Source: Pseudomonas sp. R84 (GTDB lineage: Bacteria; Pseudomonadota; Gammaproteobacteria; Pseudomonadales; Pseudomonadaceae). Taken from it: a stretch of 64,000 nt of DNA. The stretch covers positions 62,001-126,000 of the forward strand of contig NZ_CP019426.1 of assembly GCF_009834515.1 (NCBI RefSeq), given 5' to 3'. A model generated the notes under the pieces. That model ran no database searches and was not told the DNA's origin. It saw nothing but the letters and a program-made list of their open reading frames with translations. This document shows, piece by piece, positions 49,776 to 58,404 of the stretch. A program made the translations under genes and the position numbers. Each line of letters begins with the position of its first letter. Position 1 is the stretch's first letter.

Positions 49776-51823
49776 GCTGCCGCGTCCTCACTCAGGCCGC
49801 TGTGGCGCAACAGTGCGTCAATCGATGGCTCACGGCCACGGAAGTCGACGAACAGCACCATCGGCGCCTGCGAACCGCCGCGCGCCAGAATCGCTTCGCG
49901 GAAGGCGCGGCCGGTTTCTGCGTTGAGCACGCCGTCTTCTTCAAACTTCGAGAAGGCATCGGCCGACAGCACTTCCGCCCACTTGTAGCTGTAGTAACCC
50001 GCCGCGTAACCGCCGGCAAAGATGTGCGCGAAGCTGTTCGGGAAGCGGTTGTAGGCCGGCGGACGCATCACCGACACTTCGTCGCGAACGCCTTCCAGCA
50101 CTTGCAGCGGATTGCGGCCGTCACCGTGGGTGGCGTGCAGTTCGAAGTCGAACAGCGAGAACTCGAGCTGACGGACCATCATCAGGCCGGACTGGAAGTT
50201 CTTCGCCGCGAGCATTTTTTCGAGCAGGTCCTGAGGCAGCGGCTCACCAGATTCGTAGTGACCGGAAATCAGCGCGAGACCTTCCGGCTCCCAGCACCAG
50301 TTTTCCATGAACTGGCTTGGCAGCTCGACCGCGTCCCACGCCACGCCGTTGATCCCGGAAACACCGGCGTGATCAACGCGAGTCAGCAGGTGGTGCAGGC
50401 CATGACCGAATTCGTGGAACAGCGTGGTCACTTCGTCGTGGGTCAGCAGCGCAGGCTTGCCGCTGTCGGCCGGGGTGAAGTTGCACACCAGATTGGCCAC
50501 CGGGCTTTGCAGCACGCCGTCGACGGTACGACGACGGTCGCGGGCGCCGTCCATCCACGCCCCGCCACGCTTGTTGGCGCGGGCATAAAGGTCGAAGAAG
50601 AAGCGGCCGACGTGCTGGCCGTTTTCCTTGATTTCGAACAGGCGCACGTCCGGGTGCCAGGTGTCGAAGCCCTTCTGCTCGGCGATCTCGATGCCGTACA
50701 GACGCTGAACGATGGCAAACAGACCGCCCAGCACTTTGTCGATCGGGAAGTACGCACGCAGGGTTTCCTGGGCAACGCTGTAGCGCTGTTCACGGAGCTT
50801 TTCGCCGTAGAAACCGCTGTCCCAGCTTTGCAGATCGGCGCAGCCCTGTTCGGCGGCGTAGGCGCGCAGCTGTTGCAGATCCTGCTCAGCGAACGGCTTG
50901 CTGCGCTTGGCCAGATCGCGCAGGAAGCTCAGTACCTGATCGCTGGATTCGGCCATTTTCGTGGCCAGGCTCAGCTCGGAGAAGCTGGCGAAACCCAGCA
51001 GCTTGGCCAGTTCCTGACGCAGATCGAGGATCTCTTCCATCACCGGGCCGTTATCGTTCTGACCGGCGTTCGGGCCTTGATCCGAGGCGCGGGTGCAGTA
51101 GGCGGCGTAGACTTCTTCACGCAGCGCGCGGTCTTGCGCGTAAGTCATCACCGCGTAGTAGCTCGGGAATTCCAAGGTGATCAGCCAGCCATCGAGGCCT
51201 TTGGCTTGCGCGGCGGCAGCCATTTGCGCCTTGGCCGAATCGGTCAGGCCGGCGAGGGCGGCTTCGTCGCTGACGTGCTTGGTCCAAGCCTGCGTAGCGT
51301 CGAGCAGTTGGTTGGAGAAGCGGCTGCCCAGCTCGGACAGTTTGCTTTGCACTTCGGCGTAGCGTTTCTGCTCGGCTTCCGGCAGGTCGATACCCGACAG
51401 ACGGAAGTCACGCAGAGCGTGTTCCAGAATAGTCTTTTGCGCCACGTCGAAACCAGCGGCTTCCGGGCTGTTGGCCAGCGCTTCATAAGCCTGGAACAGC
51501 TCGCGGTTCTGGCCCATCTCGGTGGAGTAGGCGCTCAGGGCAGGCAGGCACGACTCGTAAGCTTCGCGAAGCTCGGCGCTGTTGCACACGGCGTTGAGGT
51601 GGCTGACCGGGCTCCAGGCAGCGCCGAGACGGTCATTGAGTTCGTCCATCGCCAGTACCAGGCCGGCCCAGGTCGGGTTATGGACTTGGCTCTTGAGGAT
51701 TTCGGCGATGGCGGCGCGGTTGTCGGCCAGGATCGTTTCGATGGCGGGCAGGACGTGTTCGGCACGGATCGTGGAGAACGGTGGCAGGTCGTAGGACTGC
51801 AGCAGAGGGTTGTTCACGCTCAC
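49772..51823 (-). CDS. prlC: Oligopeptidase A (M3 family)
   Basis: Cytoplasmic zinc peptidase degrading oligopeptides and cleaved signal peptides, 683 aa. The start is the GTG at 51823 (MSVNNPLLQSYDLPPF) with AAGG eight bases upstream; a GTG three codons earlier is too close. Zinc site HEFGHGLHHLL plus Glu in DAVELPSQFMENW. The substrate loop SFAHIFAGGYAAGYYSYKW keeps the His and Tyr residues that stabilise the transition state in thimet-type enzymes. It diverges from the gamma-carbonic anhydrase gene and is followed by yheV and a divergent paralogue. Confidence 0.95.
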   Translation of the reverse strand: MSVNNPLLQSYDLPPFSTIRAEHVLPAIETILADNRAAIAEILKSQVHNPTWAGLVLAMDELNDRLGAAWSPVSHLNAVCNSAELREAYESCLPALSAYSTEMGQNRELFQAYEALANSPEAAGFDVAQKTILEHALRDFRLSGIDLPEAEQKRYAEVQSKLSELGSRFSNQLLDATQAWTKHVSDEAALAGLTDSAKAQMAAAAQAKGLDGWLITLEFPSYYAVMTYAQDRALREEVYAAYCTRASDQGPNAGQNDNGPVMEEILDLRQELAKLLGFASFSELSLATKMAESSDQVLSFLRDLAKRSKPFAEQDLQQLRAYAAEQGCADLQSWDSGFYGEKLREQRYSVAQETLRAYFPIDKVLGGLFAIVQRLYGIEIAEQKGFDTWHPDVRLFEIKENGQHVGRFFFDLYARANKRGGAWMDGARDRRRTVDGVLQSPVANLVCNFTPADSGKPALLTHDEVTTLFHEFGHGLHHLLTRVDHAGVSGINGVAWDAVELPSQFMENWCWEPEGLALISGHYESGEPLPQDLLEKMLAAKNFQSGLMMVRQLEFSLFDFELHATHGDGRNPLQVLEGVRDEVSVMRPPAYNRFPNSFAHIFAGGYAAGYYSYKWAEVLSADAFSKFEEDGVLNAETGRAFREAILARGGSQAPMVLFVDFRGREPSIDALLRHSGLSEDAAA

Positions 51824-51911
51824 GGTTGGCACCTTGGCTGGGGAAACATTGCCCCATCTTAATTACAATCGGCATCATCCGCAGCTATCGGCGACAGAGA
51901 GAGAAATTATC

Positions 51912-52457
51912 GTGTCCGTTCGCAAGTACCAGAATCACACCCCCAGCCTGAGCAAAGGCGCCTTTGTCGACAGCTCGGCGGTGGTGATCGGCGACGTCGA
52001 AATCGGTGAAGACAGCTCGGTCTGGCCGCTGACCGTGATCCGCGGCGACATGCACCGCATCCGTATCGGCGCGCGCACCAGCGTCCAGGACGGTTGCGTG
52101 CTGCACATCACCCACGCCGGCCCGTTCAACCCGGACGGCTTCCCGCTGCTGATCGGCGATGACGTGACCATCGCCCACAAAGTCATGCTGCATGGCTGCA
52201 GCGTTGGCAGCCGCGTGCTGATCGGCATGGGCAGCATCGTCATGGACGGCGCGGTGGTCGAGGACGATGTGATCATCGGCGCCGGCAGCCTGGTTCCGCC
52301 GGGCAAGCGCCTTGAAAGTGGCTTCCTTTATGTGGGTAGCCCGGTGAAGCAGGTGCGTCCGCTCACCGACAAGGAAAAAGCCTTCTTCACCTACAGCGCG
52401 GCGAACTACGTGAAGCTCAAGGATCTGCATCTGGCCGAAGGCTACGACACACTCTGA
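51912..52457 (+). CDS. Gamma carbonic anhydrase-like hexapeptide protein
   Basis: 181-aa left-handed beta-helix protein starting with GTG at 51912 (MSVRKYQNHTPSLSKG). Imperfect hexapeptide repeats run from about residue 15 to 140. Zinc-type His occur in VLHITHAG, TIAHKVMLHG; the pattern H-x-H-x4-H expected in YrdA/PaaY-type trimers is visible. Many such proteins have little CO2 activity, so function is uncertain. It diverges from prlC (88 bp) and is 29 bp before the HAD gene, probably one operon. Confidence 0.88.
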   Translation: MSVRKYQNHTPSLSKGAFVDSSAVVIGDVEIGEDSSVWPLTVIRGDMHRIRIGARTSVQDGCVLHITHAGPFNPDGFPLLIGDDVTIAHKVMLHGCSVGSRVLIGMGSIVMDGAVVEDDVIIGAGSLVPPGKRLESGFLYVGSPVKQVRPLTDKEKAFFTYSAANYVKLKDLHLAEGYDTL

Positions 52458-52486
52458 TTCGAATTGGCGACTGCCCAGGAATTTTC

Positions 52487-53137
52487 ATGCATTACCAAAC
52501 CGTACTGTTCGACCTTGATGGCACCCTGACAGACCCACGTGAGGGCATCACCCGTTCCATTCAGTTTGCCCTCGCCAAACTCGGCATCGATGAGCCGGAT
52601 CTGACCAGACTGGAACACTTTATCGGCCCGCCGTTGTTGCAGGCGTTCATGCAGTTCTACGATTTTGATGAAGCCAAGGCGTGGCAGGCGGTGAATTTTT
52701 ATCGTGAACGCTTCAAGGTCACAGGCCTTTATGAGAACCGTGTGTTCGACGGCGTTACGCCGTTGCTGGAAACCCTGAGCGGCCAAGGACGGCAGTTGTA
52801 CATCGCCACCTCGAAGCCATGGGAGTTCGCCCGCGAGATTGCTCGGCACTTTGATTTTGCCCGGCACTTCAAGGTGATCTACGGCAGTGAGCTGGATGGC
52901 ACGCGGACCAACAAGGTTGAGCTGATTGCGCATCTGATCAAGGAAGAAGGGCTGGATCCGGCGGATACGCTGATGATCGGTGATCGCAAGCACGACCTGA
53001 TCGGCGCGCGCAGTAACGGGCTGGATGCGGCGGCAGTGGGTTATGGGTTTGGCAGTTTTGAAGAGTTGAACGCTGAGGCGCCGGCTTATCACTTTGAAAC
53101 TTTGGACGAGTTGCATCAGGCCTTTTTGCAGCGCTGA
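52487..53137 (+). CDS. HAD family phosphatase (phosphoglycolate phosphatase-like)
   Basis: 216 aa, cytoplasmic. HAD motif I is FDLDGTLTDP (nucleophile Asp), motif II is YIATSKPWEF (Ser/Thr), the Lys is in TRTNKVELIAHLI, and motif IV is MIGDRKHDLIGA. The cap is the helical type 1 between motifs I and II, as in Gph and 5'-nucleotidase-like members. The specific phosphate ester is not determinable from sequence. It follows the gamma-carbonic anhydrase gene closely. A REPIN follows. Confidence 0.88.
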   Translation: MHYQTVLFDLDGTLTDPREGITRSIQFALAKLGIDEPDLTRLEHFIGPPLLQAFMQFYDFDEAKAWQAVNFYRERFKVTGLYENRVFDGVTPLLETLSGQGRQLYIATSKPWEFAREIARHFDFARHFKVIYGSELDGTRTNKVELIAHLIKEEGLDPADTLMIGDRKHDLIGARSNGLDAAAVGYGFGSFEELNAEAPAYHFETLDELHQAFLQR

Positions 53138-53145
53138 TCAAATTG

Positions 53146-53211
53146 CTTTCGCGAGCAGGCTCACTCCTACATTTGGAACGCATTCCCCTTTAGGAGTGAG
53201 CCTGCTCGCGA
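53146..53211. repeat. REPIN, GCTCGCTCCCACA family variant
   Basis: TCGCGAGCAGGCTCACTCCTA and TAGGAGTGAGCCTGCTCGCG face each other. The core is the variant GCTCACTCCTA instead of GCTCGCTCCCACA. Confidence 0.9.
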
Positions 53212-53221
53212 TGACGGTTTT

Positions 53222-54313
53222 TTAGCCACTGAAGGCCTGAGCGTCTGCCAACGCTTTGAGTGCCGCCTTGCGCTCGCTCACCGGCAATTTGCCAAGTTCC
53301 TCCACCTCAGCATAAAACCTCATCCAATCCCCCCCGACCTTTTTGAACAACGCCGCAAACGCCGGCACCCACTGGTCATACAAACCAAACGGCAGCAACC
53401 GCGCATTGTTCAGCGGCGCGTTCACCCAGGCGTCGTAACGCTTGTCCCCGGCCCACTGGCTGTCCCTCATCATTCTGTATTTGCGGCGAAACTGCTCGAA
53501 CTCGGCCGCTTTACGTTCGCGCATCAGCTCGGTCGCTAATGGCTGTGTATAAAGCTTCTCCAGCCGTGAACGGGTATCGAGCACCAACTCAATAAACTGA
53601 TCGCGTTGTTTCAGCCGTGAATCGGTGTCCGCCGGCAACCCCCGAAACGCTCGCCACTGCCGCGTGCCTTCCTGCTCGACAAACGTGGCAAATGACTCGT
53701 TGAACTCGGTGTCGTCCTTTACATAGAAGCGCTGATGCGCCAGCTCATGAAAAATCAGCGTGGCCAGACGCTCATCGCCCCAGCCCATCATCGAGTTAAG
53801 GATCGGGTCATTGAACCAGCCCAGCGTCGAATAGGCCTCAACGCCGCCAATCGAAACGTCCATGCCCTGCAAACGCTGGATCGCCGCTTCACCCCGCGCC
53901 GCGCTCTGGCTGTAGTAACCGCGATAGGCCACACAACCGGCAATCGGGAAGCAATGGTTCTGTGGCGTCAGGGAGAACTCCTGAGTGGCGAACACATTCC
54001 ACACCACGTACGGGCGATGGATGTCGGCGTAAAGGCGATAGCTCTCGTTATCCGGCAGGTGCAGATGTTCGCTGGCAAAGGCGCGGGCTTTTTGTGATTG
54101 CGCCAAATGTGCGCGCAGTGTCTCGTCGCGGCTCGGGTCATTGATCACCTTTTCCACTGGCTCCCGCGCCCGCAGCAATTGCAGCTGGCCGCTGGCCAAC
54201 TGAGCGTAATAGCTGACGCTGGCGCAACCGTTGAGCAACAAAAACAACACACCCGGAAACAAAACCCGAAAAACGCGATCAAGTAACCCAAGGCTTGGAA
54301 ACGGCCTGATCAA
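53222..54313 (-). CDS. Putative lipoprotein aminopeptidase (COG4324)
   Basis: 363 aa. A lipobox ends LLLNGC near residue 29, so it should be membrane-anchored. The metalloprotease motif is LIFHELAHQRFYV (HEXXH) with a second Glu in EFNESFATFVEQEG, matching the predicted aminopeptidase group. SYYAQLASGQLQLLRAREP at the mature N-terminus is typical. The only in-frame start giving the signal is a TTG at 54313, with a GGGGGA upstream; the exact start is uncertain. It diverges from a pair of lipoprotein genes (59 bp). Confidence 0.82.
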   Translation of the reverse strand: MIRPFPSLGLLDRVFRVLFPGVLFLLLNGCASVSYYAQLASGQLQLLRAREPVEKVINDPSRDETLRAHLAQSQKARAFASEHLHLPDNESYRLYADIHRPYVVWNVFATQEFSLTPQNHCFPIAGCVAYRGYYSQSAARGEAAIQRLQGMDVSIGGVEAYSTLGWFNDPILNSMMGWGDERLATLIFHELAHQRFYVKDDTEFNESFATFVEQEGTRQWRAFRGLPADTDSRLKQRDQFIELVLDTRSRLEKLYTQPLATELMRERKAAEFEQFRRKYRMMRDSQWAGDKRYDAWVNAPLNNARLLPFGLYDQWVPAFAALFKKVGGDWMRFYAEVEELGKLPVSERKAALKALADAQAFSG

Positions 54314-54372
54314 AATAAGAAATCCCCCGGAGAGTCTGTCCGCAAGACTATCCCGCCTTAAGGAGCACCGCT

Positions 54373-54795
54373 ATGCGCATGTTGATGCTGTCAGGAGGCC
54401 TGCTGACGCTGGCCGGTTGTGCCGGATTCGGAATGCCCGATCCTGACCCTTCGCAAGCTTGGATCGATCTCGATGCCCGGCAACAGGACACGGCGCTGCA
54501 AGCGTTGCAGGTTGATACTCAGGCGACCGCCGACAAACGCTATTTTGAAGTGCAGCCCGGCAGTCATGAATTGAAGGTGCGTTATCAGTTTCCGGTGGAG
54601 GCGACCAACATCGGTCCCGACGCTGAGCCGCTGTGGCGCGATTGCCAGTTGAGCGTGAAATTCAAGGATTTCAATGCCGGCCAGCGTTATCAGTTACAGG
54701 CCGGCAGTATCGGCTTCCGGCCATGGGCCAAGCTCTATGACGAGCAGCGCAAAGTGGTAGGCCAGGGCACGCCGGCAGGCTGTCAGCGAACCTGA
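54373..54795 (+). CDS. Lipoprotein, tandem paralogue 1
   Basis: 140 aa. Lipobox LTLAGC with Cys at residue 16. Shares with the next protein the order: AWIDLDA near the N-terminus, RYFEVQPGSHELKVRY, then FKDFNAGQRYQLQAGSIGFRPWAKLY and R-K-V-V. The repeated PGSHEL segment suggests a beta-sandwich domain. No known family name was recognised. AAGGAG lies upstream of ATG. It is 40 bp before the second copy, so both are probably cotranscribed. A single Cys pair (WRDCQL and GCQRT) may form a disulfide. Confidence 0.83.
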   Translation: MRMLMLSGGLLTLAGCAGFGMPDPDPSQAWIDLDARQQDTALQALQVDTQATADKRYFEVQPGSHELKVRYQFPVEATNIGPDAEPLWRDCQLSVKFKDFNAGQRYQLQAGSIGFRPWAKLYDEQRKVVGQGTPAGCQRT

Positions 54796-54835
54796 ACGGC
54801 GCTATGCTGAGTATTCAGATCAGTGGATATTCGTC

Positions 54836-55255
54836 ATGCGCCAGTTGCTGTTGTTGCTCGTTGCCAGTCTTGTGGCCGGTTGTCAGACGCCATTGCCCCC
54901 GGTCGATCCGCACATGGCCTGGGTCGATTTTTCGACGCCGACGCCCGGCGGTAAAGTGCTCATGGCCGAGCGCCTCGACAAACAGCGACTGAATGACGGG
55001 CGCTACTTTCAGGTCACCCCGGGCAGCCACGAATTGCGCGTGCGGTTTGATTTCGAAGTGTTTGGCGGTGGTGGCGCGCTGATGACCGGGCCGGTGGAGC
55101 GGTTGTGCTACATGTACATCCGCTATGACCATTTCGAGGCCGGCCAGCGTTACACGCTGGAGGGCCGCTCGCTGGCGTTCACCCCAAGTGCCCGGCTGTA
55201 CAACGCCAAGCGCGAGATTGTCGCCGAGGATCACGACTACAACTGCATTATCTGA
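54836..55255 (+). CDS. Lipoprotein, tandem paralogue 2
   Basis: 139 aa. Lipobox LVAGC with Cys at residue 16. Aligns with the upstream lipoprotein through AWVDFST, RYFQVTPGSHELRVRF, YDHFEAGQRYTLEGRSLAF and ARLYNAKREIV. It has a Gly-rich insert FGGGGALMTG where the first copy has a polar stretch. The C-terminal Cys (YNCII) and RLCYMYI may form a disulfide, as in copy 1. Function unknown. It converges with the DUF1161 gene, whose stop is 7 bp away. Confidence 0.83.
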   Translation: MRQLLLLLVASLVAGCQTPLPPVDPHMAWVDFSTPTPGGKVLMAERLDKQRLNDGRYFQVTPGSHELRVRFDFEVFGGGGALMTGPVERLCYMYIRYDHFEAGQRYTLEGRSLAFTPSARLYNAKREIVAEDHDYNCII

Positions 55256-55261
55256 GGCGAC

Positions 55262-55501
55262 TCAGCTGTCGTTCTTCTGATAGATGATCGCTTTGGTGCC
55301 GTTCTCGCATGAACCGACCACCATGGCGATGTCATGTTTTGCGGCCTCTTCTTTGCTTACGATTTCCAGTGTGTAGGACGGCACTGCTTTAGCCTGAATC
55401 TTGACTTCGATCTCTTCCTTGAGTTTTTCGCAGTTTTTGGGTGCCGCAATTACCGAGGTGGCCAGTGCACTGCAGAGAATCGCCAAGCCAATACGTTTCA
55501 T
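55262..55501 (-). CDS. DUF1161 periplasmic protein (copy 1)
   Basis: 79 aa. Signal peptide about 1-19 (LAILCSALATSVIA). The mature domain PKNCEKLKEEIEVKIQAK ... VVGSCENGTKAIIYQK has a Cys pair that probably forms a disulfide. The DUF1161 family is a small exported protein of unknown role. A second member lies at 57679-57903 with the same core. The start at 55501 has GGGAGCTTCACTC upstream. No partner gene on the same strand is near. Confidence 0.87.
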   Translation of the reverse strand: MKRIGLAILCSALATSVIAAPKNCEKLKEEIEVKIQAKAVPSYTLEIVSKEEAAKHDIAMVVGSCENGTKAIIYQKNDS

Positions 55502-55640
55502 GAGTGAAGCTCCCTGAGGCAGCGCGCACGGGCGTGCGCTGAAGCTGCTGTCATTGATTCGACCATACTTTTACAGCGAGGGTTCTGACTTCGCTCACAA
55601 GTTGTGTTTTCGGTTTCAAACTCCGGGTTGATTGTGAAAT

Positions 55641-55720
55641 CGCCTTCGCGAGCAAGCTCGCTCCCACATTGGTTCTGGCTAGACCCGTTCATTGTGGGAG
55701 CGAGCTTGCTCGCGAAGGCG
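55641..55720. repeat. REPIN, GCTCGCTCCCACA family
   Basis: CGCCTTCGCGAGCAAGCTCG and CGAGCTTGCTCGCGAAGGCG are perfect inverted copies around a ~24-bp spacer, between osmC and the DUF1161 gene. Confidence 0.95.
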
Positions 55721-55748
55721 TCGGCAAAGCCAACGCCTGATTCGAACC

Positions 55749-56180
55749 TTAAGAAATCAGCGAAGCCTCAAGCGTAATCTTCGCATTCAGCACTTTCGAC
55801 ACCGGGCACCCTTCCTTGGCCTTGTTGCTCAGCTCTTCAAACTGCTCCTGCGTCGCTCCAGGGATCTTCGCCTTGAGGATCAGCTTCACCGCCGTGATCG
55901 CGAACCCGCCCTCCACCTGATCGAGGGTCACTTCCGCCTGAGTATCAATGCTGTCGGCCTTCAGCCCCGCATCGCCCAGAATCATCGAAAACGCCATGGA
56001 AAAACAGCCAGCATGCGCCGCGCCGATCAGTTCCTCCGGGTTGGTACCTTTGCCGCCCTCAAACCGGGCCTTGAACCCGTACGGCGCTTCTCTGAGGACA
56101 CCGGTTTCGGTGGAGATGGAGCCGATGCCGGTTTTCAGATCGCCTGCCCAATGTGCGGATGCTTTCTTCACGATAGCCAT
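55749..56180 (-). CDS. osmC: Organic hydroperoxide reductase OsmC
   Basis: Peroxiredoxin-like enzyme reducing organic peroxides, 143 aa. The two reactive cysteines lie in AAHAGCFSMAFS (about residue 59) and KEGCPVSKVL (about residue 124), and the Glu/Arg-bearing start TNPEELIGAAHA is typical. The spacing and N-terminal MAIVKKASAHWAGDL fit OsmC rather than Ohr. A minus-strand CTATCCT at 56247-56253 could be an RpoS-type -10, fitting the osmotic/stationary-phase control known for osmC, but this is weak. Confidence 0.93.
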   Translation of the reverse strand: MAIVKKASAHWAGDLKTGIGSISTETGVLREAPYGFKARFEGGKGTNPEELIGAAHAGCFSMAFSMILGDAGLKADSIDTQAEVTLDQVEGGFAITAVKLILKAKIPGATQEQFEELSNKAKEGCPVSKVLNAKITLEASLIS

Positions 56181-56246
56181 GTCTGCCTCCTCAAGATCTG
56201 GCGCGGAAACGCCGCGCCGTCGTGGTTTTTACTTGCAAGGCTTCTG

Positions 56247-56253
56247 AGGATAG
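56247..56253 (-). promoter_or_regulatory. Possible RpoS-type -10 upstream of osmC
   Basis: The minus strand reads CTATCCT, one mismatch from CTATACT, about 70 bp before the osmC start. No clear -35 was placed. Offered because osmC is usually RpoS-dependent. Confidence 0.3.
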
Positions 56254-56423
56254 ACGCCGCAGCAAAGTTCAGCCCCGGCTGAATCGTTGACTTTTTTAGT
56301 AGGAAATTTCATCACCGCTATTGAAACTCGGGTATATGCCCTCATTGCACAAAACACGCTTATGGATTTGGCAGGTTTTCGTTCGCAAGAAAAACCTGCC
56401 TCCCCACTCGGAGACGCAGGTTT

Positions 56424-57425
56424 ATGAAACAACTGTCCGACGTAAAATTTTCCACCCTCGATCTGGTACCGGTGCGCGAAAACGGCAGCCCGGCGCAATC
56501 GCTGCGCAATTCGCTGGATCTGGCACAGCACGTCGAGAAATTCGGCTACACGCGATTCTGGGTGGCCGAACATCACAACATGGACGGCATCGCCAGTTCC
56601 GCGACATCGGTTTTGCTGGGCTATCTGGCTGGCGGTACGTCGACCATACGTGTCGGCTCCGGCGGCGTGATGCTGCCCAATCATGCGCCGCTGGTGATCG
56701 CTGAGCAGTTCGGCACCTTGGAAAGCCTGTATCCGGGTCGGATTGATCTCGGTCTGGGCCGCGCGCCCGGTTCCGATCAGATGACTGCTCGGGCGCTGCG
56801 CCGTGAGCGCTCCGGCAGTGCCGATGATTTCCCCGAAGACGTCGCCGAACTGGTGCGCTACCTCGGCCCGCGTACCCCGGATCAGCGTGTGATCGCGATG
56901 CCGGGCACCGGCACCAATGTGCCGATCTGGTTGCTGGGTTCCAGCCTGTTCAGTGCTCAACTGGCCGGTGAGCGCGGCTTGCCTTACGCCTTCGCCTCGC
57001 ATTTCGCCCCGCGTTTCATGCACGAGGCGATCCGCGTTTATCGCAATCACTTCAAGCCTTCGGCGGTGCTCGACAAGCCGTATGTGATGCTCGGTGTGCC
57101 GCTGGTGGCGGCGGATACCGACGAGCAGGCGGACTACCTGGCGACGTCGGTGTATCAGCGCATTCTGGCGTTGATGCGTGGGCAGAGCCTGGTGCAGCGT
57201 CCACCAGTGACAACCATGGACGGGCTGTGGTTGCCGCATGAGCGTGAAGCCGTCGGTGATTTCCTGGGACTGGCGATGGTCGGCAGCCCGCAGAAGATCC
57301 GCGCCAAGCTGGAGGTGCTGGTTGAGCAGACGCAGGCGGATGAGCTGATTTTCACCAGTGATCTCTACGAGCACGCTGATCGTGTGTATTCGTACGAGTT
57401 GTTGGCGCAAGTTATGAAGGGCTGA
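56424..57425 (+). CDS. LLM-class flavin-dependent oxidoreductase
   Basis: 333-aa luciferase-like monooxygenase (YhbW-type group). The TIM-barrel pattern starts [44 protein letters not shown] carries the conserved flavin-side region, and [21 protein letters not shown] and [15 protein letters not shown] follow. Substrate unknown. It diverges from osmC. A long inverted repeat begins 6 bp after the stop. Confidence 0.9.
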   Translation: MKQLSDVKFSTLDLVPVRENGSPAQSLRNSLDLAQHVEKFGYTRFWVAEHHNMDGIASSATSVLLGYLAGGTSTIRVGSGGVMLPNHAPLVIAEQFGTLESLYPGRIDLGLGRAPGSDQMTARALRRERSGSADDFPEDVAELVRYLGPRTPDQRVIAMPGTGTNVPIWLLGSSLFSAQLAGERGLPYAFASHFAPRFMHEAIRVYRNHFKPSAVLDKPYVMLGVPLVAADTDEQADYLATSVYQRILALMRGQSLVQRPPVTTMDGLWLPHEREAVGDFLGLAMVGSPQKIRAKLEVLVEQTQADELIFTSDLYEHADRVYSYELLAQVMKG

Positions 57426-57431
57426 AAGGCA

Positions 57432-57590
57432 CCCTCACCCTAGCCCTCTCCCAGAGGGAGAGGGGACTGACCGGGTTATATGTTCGAGATACATCGACCT
57501 GAAATAACGAGTCGTACTCAGGATCTGAACAGCCCCCCCGATCGGCTCCCTTTCCCTCTCGCCCCTAGGGGGAGAGGGCTGGGGTGAGGG
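57432..57590. repeat. Long inverted-repeat element, second copy
   Basis: Same type as 28296-28475: ACCCTCACCCTAGCCCTCTCCC at one end and GGGAGAGGGCTGGGGTGAGGG at the other, with an internal ACATCGACCTGAAATAACGAG. Slightly shorter and diverged. Confidence 0.83.
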
Positions 57591-57633
57591 GGTTCGATTT
57601 CAAACACACCAAAAGCCCCAAAATCCCAGATAC

Positions 57634-57664
57634 AAAAAAGCCGACGCATTCACGTCGGCTTTTG
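57634..57664 (-). terminator. Intrinsic terminator of the second DUF1161 gene
   Basis: AAAAGCCGACG-TGAATG-CGTCGGCTTTTTT on the minus strand: 11-bp stem and a T-run, 15 bp after the stop. The A/T run on the other side makes it potentially bidirectional. Confidence 0.9.
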
Positions 57665-57678
57665 TATTTCAGGCGCGA

Positions 57679-57903
57679 TCAACCGCGTTTGTAAACGATT
57701 TCCTTGGTGCCACCTTCGCAGGTGCCAACGACCTTGGCGCCAGCATCTGCGCCCTTGTCGACAATCTCCAGCGAATACCCGGAAGCACCCTTGGCATCAA
57801 TCTTCGCCGCGATCTCGCTTTTCAGCTCTTCACAAGGCTTACCGGCAGCAAACGCACCACCCGCAAGGCTCAACAAACCTACTGCCAAAATGAACTTCTT
57901 CAT
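57679..57903 (-). CDS. DUF1161 periplasmic protein (copy 2)
   Basis: 74 aa from the ATG at 57903 (MKKFILAVGLLSLAGG), which follows AGGGAG by eight bases; a start three codons earlier is less likely. Signal peptide to about residue 19 (AFA). Mature KPCEELKSEIAAKIDAKGASG ... VVGTCEGGTKEIVYKRG matches copy 1 in both Cys and the lysine-rich core. Function unknown. Own terminator. Confidence 0.87.
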   Translation of the reverse strand: MKKFILAVGLLSLAGGAFAAGKPCEELKSEIAAKIDAKGASGYSLEIVDKGADAGAKVVGTCEGGTKEIVYKRG

Positions 57904-58031
57904 CGGTCGCACTCCCTGGTCGGATTGAAAGAGGCGGGCATCAGGTCATCCACCCGATGCACTCACCCTGTAGCGCTTTGCCATTCCTATGGCACTCGGC
58001 CAGCGCGCAAGTTCAGAAGACTAGACCAAAC

Positions 58032-58247
58032 TCAGCTGCTGGCAATCTTGAAGCCGACTTTCAGCGTCACCTGAAAGTGCGCTGCCTTGCCGTCCTTGAT
58101 GTGACCACGGGTTTCGGTCACTTCAAACCATTCCAGGTTGCGAATGGTCTTGTTGGCTTCAGCAATTGCGTTGTTGATGGCGTCTTCAATGCTGCTGGTC
58201 GACGAACCGACCAGCTCGACTTTCTTGTACGTGTGATGGTCACTCAT
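58032..58247 (-). CDS. Dodecin (flavin-binding small protein)
   Basis: 71-aa dodecin, a dodecameric protein that stores or buffers flavin. The sequence [24 protein letters not shown] and the beta-strand [17 protein letters not shown] include the conserved Trp that stacks on flavin; [12 protein letters not shown] ends the fold. The start at 58247 has AAGGAGATC upstream; the longer open frame is unsupported. It diverges from the DUF883 gene. Function in flavin homeostasis follows the family. Confidence 0.93.
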   Translation of the reverse strand: MSDHHTYKKVELVGSSTSSIEDAINNAIAEANKTIRNLEWFEVTETRGHIKDGKAAHFQVTLKVGFKIASS

Positions 58248-58404
58248 AACGATCTCCTTGGCGTGTGGAATTGAGACTAGCAGTGAATCTGCACTGTTGA
58301 TTTCGGCGGCTTTGCGCAGACGAAGTTCAGATTTTCTGCACTTTCTCAAACCGCTGAAGTCCCAACCAACACACGCCACTCATCACCAATGCAGGAGAGC
58401 CACC

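Noticed and set aside
49802..51862. 686-aa plus-strand open frame opposite prlC
   Set aside because: Antisense shadow of a GC-rich gene; no recognisable motif or start signal.
58300..58328. AlgU promoter for dodecin (GAACTT on the minus strand at 58323-58328)
   Set aside because: The -35 is perfect, but the 16-17-bp downstream position reads CCGAAA, a poor -10 match.
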